This document shows, in pieces, positions 59,680 through 64,000 of a stretch of DNA of 64,000 bases. Positions within the stretch are counted from its first letter, which is position 1, and every line of letters begins with the position of its first letter. The notes under the pieces are model-generated. The model was not told the origin of the DNA. It saw only the letters and a program-made list of their open reading frames with translations, and ran no database searches. Where the stretch lies: NCBI GenBank assembly GCA_033439265.1, contig JAVTVX010000009.1, forward strand, positions 7,343,109-7,407,108, given 5' to 3'. Both the position numbers and the translations under genes were made by a program. This stretch comes from Dillenia suffruticosa (taxonomy: Eukaryota > Streptophyta > Magnoliopsida > Dilleniales > Dilleniaceae).

Positions 59680-61110
59680 CAAATAGTCATAACCTTGAAT
59701 CCATAAAGTTCATGGATTGTGAAAACATTTTGGGATCATTTACAACTCCAATATTATAGTTAGATTCTTGTATATGGACTACATAATCACTAGTAACAGC
59801 TGATTTTCTAACTCGAGTAGATTTCCTAAGTGTTGACTCAACATTCTCCGAAAGAGAAAGCTGTCCAACTTGATTTATCTCAACGTTAGCACTTTGTGGA
59901 ATTTCTTGATTGTCATTCATAACGTGGTTAATGTCCATGGTTTCTTGAGAGACAAAGACATTTTGTTTGACAACCATCTTGGTACTTGAATTGAAAAGTA
60001 CACTTTATAGATCATTTTTAGGAGTTAAGTTCCAAAAATGATCTCTTTTACTGATCAAATCATTTTTTAAAAATTTAGTATTCCTAGATTTTACAAATTT
60101 AGTGCGGTACGATAGATAATAAAACTAATATCCCTTATACCTATCGACATAATCGATAAAGTAATCACTTATAATTCTTGGATCCAGTTTTCTTTCATGT
60201 AGATTATAAACTATTATCTCTGATAGGCATCCCCACATGCGTACATGGTTTAAACTATATTTCTAACCCTTGAATATCTCAAATGGGGTTTATTAACCGT
60301 CTTGGTTGGAACTCTATTTAAAATGTGCACCGTCATTTTAAAAGTTTTAGTCTACAAGAATTTAGATAACTTGGAGCCTGACATGATGTTTCTTACTACA
60401 TCAAGTAAAATCCTATTCCTTCTTTTTGTACTCTATTTTGGTCGTGTGAATTAGGTATGGTGTATTGAACAACTATCCTATTCTATTGAAGGAGTTTAAC
60501 AAATGGATTTAGTGTTTGTCCATCCTCTGTCCATCTCCCATAATATTTTCCATTTATATATGATCTCATGATTTTTATTTGCTTATTGCATTGTTTATCT
60601 ACCTTAGCCTTGAAAACATTAAAGGCACTTAAAGGTTCCTCTTTACTACAAAATAGGTAGAGATATCTGTATCGTAAATAATTTTCTATAAATGAGATGA
60701 AATAATTATGATCATACAAGTTTGTATTTGGAGTACAAATATTTGTATGTATGATCTCTAAGCTTGCTCATCTTAACACCTTTATGTGACTTATCGGTTT
60801 GCTTACCCTTAATGCAATTCACACAAGTCTCAAAATCATTAAAGTTTAGGGCATCAAATACCATATCCTTTATTAACCTTTTTATTCTCTTTATAGAGAT
60901 ATGTCCCAATCTCAGATGCCATAAAATAGAGGAATTTTCCTCAATGACACATTTTTACTTCTTACATGTATTGTATTTAAATAAGTACTGTTTTGCAAAT
61001 AAATATTATACGGTCCATCTAATAATGGAGCAGTACCAATGACATTTGTATTTAAAAACAAAGTCATTTTATTGTTTAATCGGAAAGAATACCAATGACA
61101 CATTTTCTAA
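59680..61110 (-). pseudogene. Integrase region of the minus-strand Copia (fossil)
   Basis: The pre-integrase part is seen as MGHISIKRIKRLIKDM and FETCVNCIKGKQTDKSHKGV. The core is seen as AFNVFKAKVDKQCNKQIKIM followed by GKYYGRWTEDGQ. A linker with STRVRKSAVTSDYVVHIQES leads towards RT. The region is heavily broken. Confidence 0.8.
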
Positions 61111-61395
61111 TCTCAAGGCATGCCAATTGCTTATTGTGAGCTTACAATCTTCGATGACATTTACTTGTGAGCTCATCTTGTTGTCTGAATAGATGAGTTG
61201 CTCATGATCCATTGGTTGCCTTAGGTTTTTAGACCCTGCAACACATTTATAATGTCAATTGTATAATCAGAATCAATCCACCATGAGTCATAGGAAATCT
61301 CAATCATATAAAATTTATAATAGACAATGGAGGTTTTCATACTTTTAGATTCAAGTCATTGCGATACTTGACATAATCTTCTTCAAGTATCCATT

Positions 61396-61398
<3 letters not shown>

Positions 61399-61432
<34 letters not shown>
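61399..61432. repeat. (TA)17 microsatellite
   Basis: A pure TA run inside the gag/protease part of the minus-strand Copia. It arose after insertion, since it interrupts the coding region. Confidence 0.9.
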
Positions 61433-61433
<1 letters not shown>

Positions 61434-61589
61434 CACTTGAATTCTTTCTTGATGTTTGGGTATGTTCTTTGCCCTTCCTGTTCAGCTTTGACTTGTCATT
61501 CTTCTTTCCTTGATCCTCCAAATGTGTACTAACAGGTCCCTCCTTCATTTTCATAAACAGCCTCTCTCGTCTGTACACACATGGTTATC

Positions 61590-62110
61590 AATTAATTGAT
61601 GAATTATTTCTCTTTATATGTGTTGCAAGTGATCTTAAAGGGACCGTATGGCTGCGCATGGGTATTCAGTATGAAGTGCACAAGGAAATATTCAGATATC
61701 TCAAGCTGTAGGTTTTTTAGTTGAGTCATAATATCCCGGATTCGCATGATGTGCTCACATACATCGTAGATAGTAGTGAGCCTTAAGGATGAGAACTGCA
61801 TTATGAATGTGTTGGCCAAAAACTTTTTTGATACCTGGTATTGTTCATCTATAGACTTAAGAAAAGTATGGACATTAGTATAATGGCTGACTGAACCATG
61901 GATACCAACTGAAATCTTGGTCTTTATAAACATGATATTTAGACGATTAAATTACTCCCACCATTCATAAAGAGTCTTATTAGTTGCAGAGTTGGAATCG
62001 GTTACTTCAGATGGTTCGTCTTTTCTTATAACATAATTAATGTCAAGATAGCCTAAATAGAGAAATACCTTCTTTTTCTACTCTTTGTAGTTTTCTCCAT
62101 TCCAATCCAA
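61590..62110 (-). pseudogene. Gag region of the minus-strand Copia (fossil)
   Basis: The Copia gag core is recognisable as VSKKFLANTFIMQFSSLRLT, VCEHIMRIRDIMTQLKNLQL and EYFLVHFILNTHAQPYGPFK. It is the first coding part of the element. The region is broken. Confidence 0.78.
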
Positions 62111-62222
62111 AAAATCAGATTTTATATTAATGGTTTATATTATTGCAAAATGAAGGCAAAATACTTACTAACCATATATGAGACCTTTATTTATGTCTAT
62201 CAATACAAATATATAAGAAGTA

Positions 62223-63755
62223 TGTTGATTAAGTGAGTTTTGATGATTACCGATTTTAGGTGGAAATGTATGTATCCTAAATCAAAATGTTTGTGTCAAT
62301 GTACATAAAACTTATGATAATCCAACTACCTTAGACATTAACATTTGAAAACGTTATGTTGACACACTCATGAACTTATATTGATATAACGAGTTCAAAG
62401 CCTTGTGTCAACATATGTTGACACAACCAATTAGACATTCCTTTTAAGCCTCTCTGTCGACACATATGTTGGCACAACCCTTGAATGCACTTTGACTATA
62501 CTTTTATCGACATATATGTTGACACACTTATGTTGACACAACTTTCTCATCTATGTTGACATAATTACCTTACATAAGTACATACGTCACACACCCATGA
62601 CCTATGTCGATACAAGAAAGTTGCATGGTTAACACATAAATTTGTGTCAACCAAAGTTCACTTGTGTCAACCAAAGTTCACTTATGCCGATCAAAGTAAA
62701 ATTAGCTCTCCGTTGAACATTAATTTCAATACACACAAGAACATAAGTCAATTTTGTCTCCTCAATGTTCATTTATCGACAGATATAAGAACCCAAGCAT
62801 GTTCTACAAAGTCAATAAGTCATATATGTTGATCAAATCATTCAGAGAATATGAAAAGTAAAAATGTATCGATCCTTGAATGAAAATATCGAATCCAAAG
62901 AGCTTGTTTACAAAGAACTTTTGTCGACACTAGGTGTTTAACATGTCGACACACAATTTCATTTCTTGTTCTAACAGTCAAAAAATTTTAAATTTACTGT
63001 GACTCAAGAACAAATTATGTTGATATTAAATAAACACACTTTTAATTACTATTTTCTTAACACTTAATACTCGATTAATGGACACATAGCATATAAACTA
63101 AACAACTTTATTTTAGCTAATCAAATATTTTGAAGAACTAACCAATTGAGTGTAGGAAAAGCAAATATTTTTAAAATAGTAGAAGGCTGCAATCAAAAAG
63201 AAGAAAAACTTTAGGAAAGCACAACAACGGCTAAAACATTAAATGAAGACCGGTAGAGCATTAATGAGAAATGTTCTAATTCATTTAATGAAAAACATTC
63301 GAATCCAACCACCGCGCAATGACTCTATTCAATTCGAGTATAAAAGCCATAGTTAAGAAGAAACAGAGGAAGTAGACAAATTATTGAATGTGAATCCAAC
63401 AAGCAAATTAAGTGTTCTGTTTCATGTTCTTTGTTGTTCATTCTCTCATATTCTCTTGAACCTAAATTCTTGTAAGCTTAAATTTCATTACATTTAAGGA
63501 CTGAGTCTTACCTTCTATAAAACTTCATTTCTCTTGTACTCAAAAGTTTTAAAAGATCGAGAGGGTTTCTCAGTTTGGGGTTCAGATAGAGAGGTGAGTA
63601 TTTTGGGTAGAGATACTTATAAAGATCTTATTTGCATTTAGGAAGCAAGTTGCTTCTTCTTTTTCTAGTCTCATCTCCATATTTCAAGTTTTAAATTTTC
63701 GGAAAATTCAAAAAGTACCAAACCATTTGTTCACCTCCTCTAGGTTGTTCTTACA
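62223..63755 (+). repeat. 5' LTR of the SIRE-like Copia
   Basis: About 1.53 kb from TGTTGATTAAG to GTTCTTACA, two bases before the primer site. A TATAAAAG box lies at 63339-63346, about 410 bp before the LTR end. The start is set by resemblance only, because no partner LTR is in view. Confidence 0.65.
62349..62695 (+). repeat. Cluster of TGTTGACACA / TGTGTCAACA repeats inside the LTR
   Basis: Many direct and inverted copies of TGTTGACACA and close variants lie within 350 bp. They include a perfect 24-bp palindrome at 62403-62426 (core TGTCAACATATGTTGACA). There is also a 20-bp tandem repeat (TTGTGTCAACCAAAGTTCAC) at about 62641-62680, followed by a third, variant unit. Further single copies lie near 62930-62950. 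Confidence 0.85.
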
Positions 63756-63757
63756 AT

Positions 63758-63772
63758 TGATATCAGAATAGG
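63758..63772 (+). other. Primer-binding site of the SIRE-like Copia
   Basis: TGATATCAGAATAGG is close to the tRNA-iMet primer site TGGTATCAGAGCAGG and sits two bases after the LTR end. Confidence 0.8.
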
Positions 63773-64000
63773 TGCTAGTGAAAATGTCTAACAAATTCTA
63801 AATCAGCGATCCACTTTATGGCTCACAATAGCATAGACGGTGTTCCTATAGAGGCTTGCTCAACAAATAGAGCGCATTTCTTCAATGGAAGCAATTATAC
63901 ATATTAGAAACAAAAAATGAAGAATTTCATAGTTGCTTAAGATCTTACGGTGCAGAGAATAATAGAAGAAAGCATTGAATTTCCAACGGTTATTGTAGAC

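Larger units (their letters stand above)
57390..62150 (-). mobile_element. Decayed Ty1/copia retrotransposon, minus strand (fossil)
   Basis: Read on the minus strand, gag, GAG-pre-integrase, integrase, RT, RNase H traces, a polypurine tract and one LTR appear in Copia order. Many breaks (well over ten) show it is old. The LTR expected at its 5' side, near 62.1-62.2 kb, and its primer site are not seen; the SIRE-like LTR starts there instead. The LTR outer end near 57390 is approximate. Confidence 0.85.
62223..64000 (+). mobile_element. SIRE-like Ty1/copia retrotransposon, 5' part only (runs off the window)
   Basis: A LTR (about 62223-63755), a primer site and the start of gag are present on the + strand. 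The opening TGTTGATTAAGTGAGTTTTG then ATGATTACC resembles SIRE/Tork-type LTR starts. Gag shows MAHNSIDGVPIEACS and AHFFNGSNYTY, the typical Copia gag opening. It seems to have inserted at the 5' side of the minus-strand Copia. The visible gag is already broken; the rest lies beyond 64000. Confidence 0.75.

Noticed and set aside
62349-62695. Possible CRISPR-like array
   Set aside because: The repeats are short, in both orientations and irregularly spaced, and lie inside a plant LTR; CRISPR arrays do not occur in plant nuclear DNA.

Overview
The window is nuclear DNA of a flowering plant, most likely a dicot. It is AT-rich, its genes have GT-AG introns, and plant-specific Athila, Copia, RTE and Au SINE elements fill much of it. 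I cannot name the species. Only two host genes are supported. The first is a four-exon UspA-like gene on the + strand (coding 4743-9788, 207 aa). The second is a domesticated hAT transposase gene on the + strand (coding 50616-56931, 684 aa), which closely resembles the Arabidopsis BED-finger/hAT protein At1g18560 as I remember it. No bacterial-type operons, CRISPR arrays, rRNA genes or convincing tRNA genes were seen.

Layout: 1-4680 is AT-rich intergenic DNA with SINE-like repeats. The UspA-like gene follows, with a 3.3 kb second intron. From 11402 to 28561 lies an old Ty1/copia element flanked by a perfect 5-bp target duplication (ACAAT). A Ty3/gypsy Athila element (A, minus strand) sits inside its 3' part. 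A second Athila (B, minus strand, 28965-38954) has two 1306-bp LTRs and, unusually, a 27-bp direct duplication of its target. By eye the Copia LTRs differ at about 9% of sites, and both Athila LTR pairs at about 4%, so the order of insertion fits the nesting. From 38982 to 47200 the DNA is intergenic and contains a decayed hAT/DUF659 transposase (about 42560-44180). The domesticated hAT gene runs from a CT-rich 5' region (about 47.2 kb) to 56931; its introns hold an Au SINE and a decayed RTE LINE. The right end holds a decayed minus-strand Copia (about 57.4-62.1 kb), then the 5' LTR and start of a plus-strand SIRE-like Copia that runs off the window.

The most interesting signals are mostly in repeats. 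(1) A dispersed SINE-like family has a tRNA-like head and a conserved tail, in at least nine copies. (2) A hairpin plus G-run cassette occurs twice in each Athila, about 1.34 kb apart, and one copy of each pair lies at the polypurine-tract end. (3) Athila B has a 27-bp target duplication. (4) The Copia leader carries a GC-rich array of roughly 60-bp repeats. (5) The right-end LTR has palindromic TGTTGACACA repeats. (6) Complementary (GA)n and (TC)n tracts flank exon 1 of the UspA-like gene. I see no evidence for a wholly new biological system.
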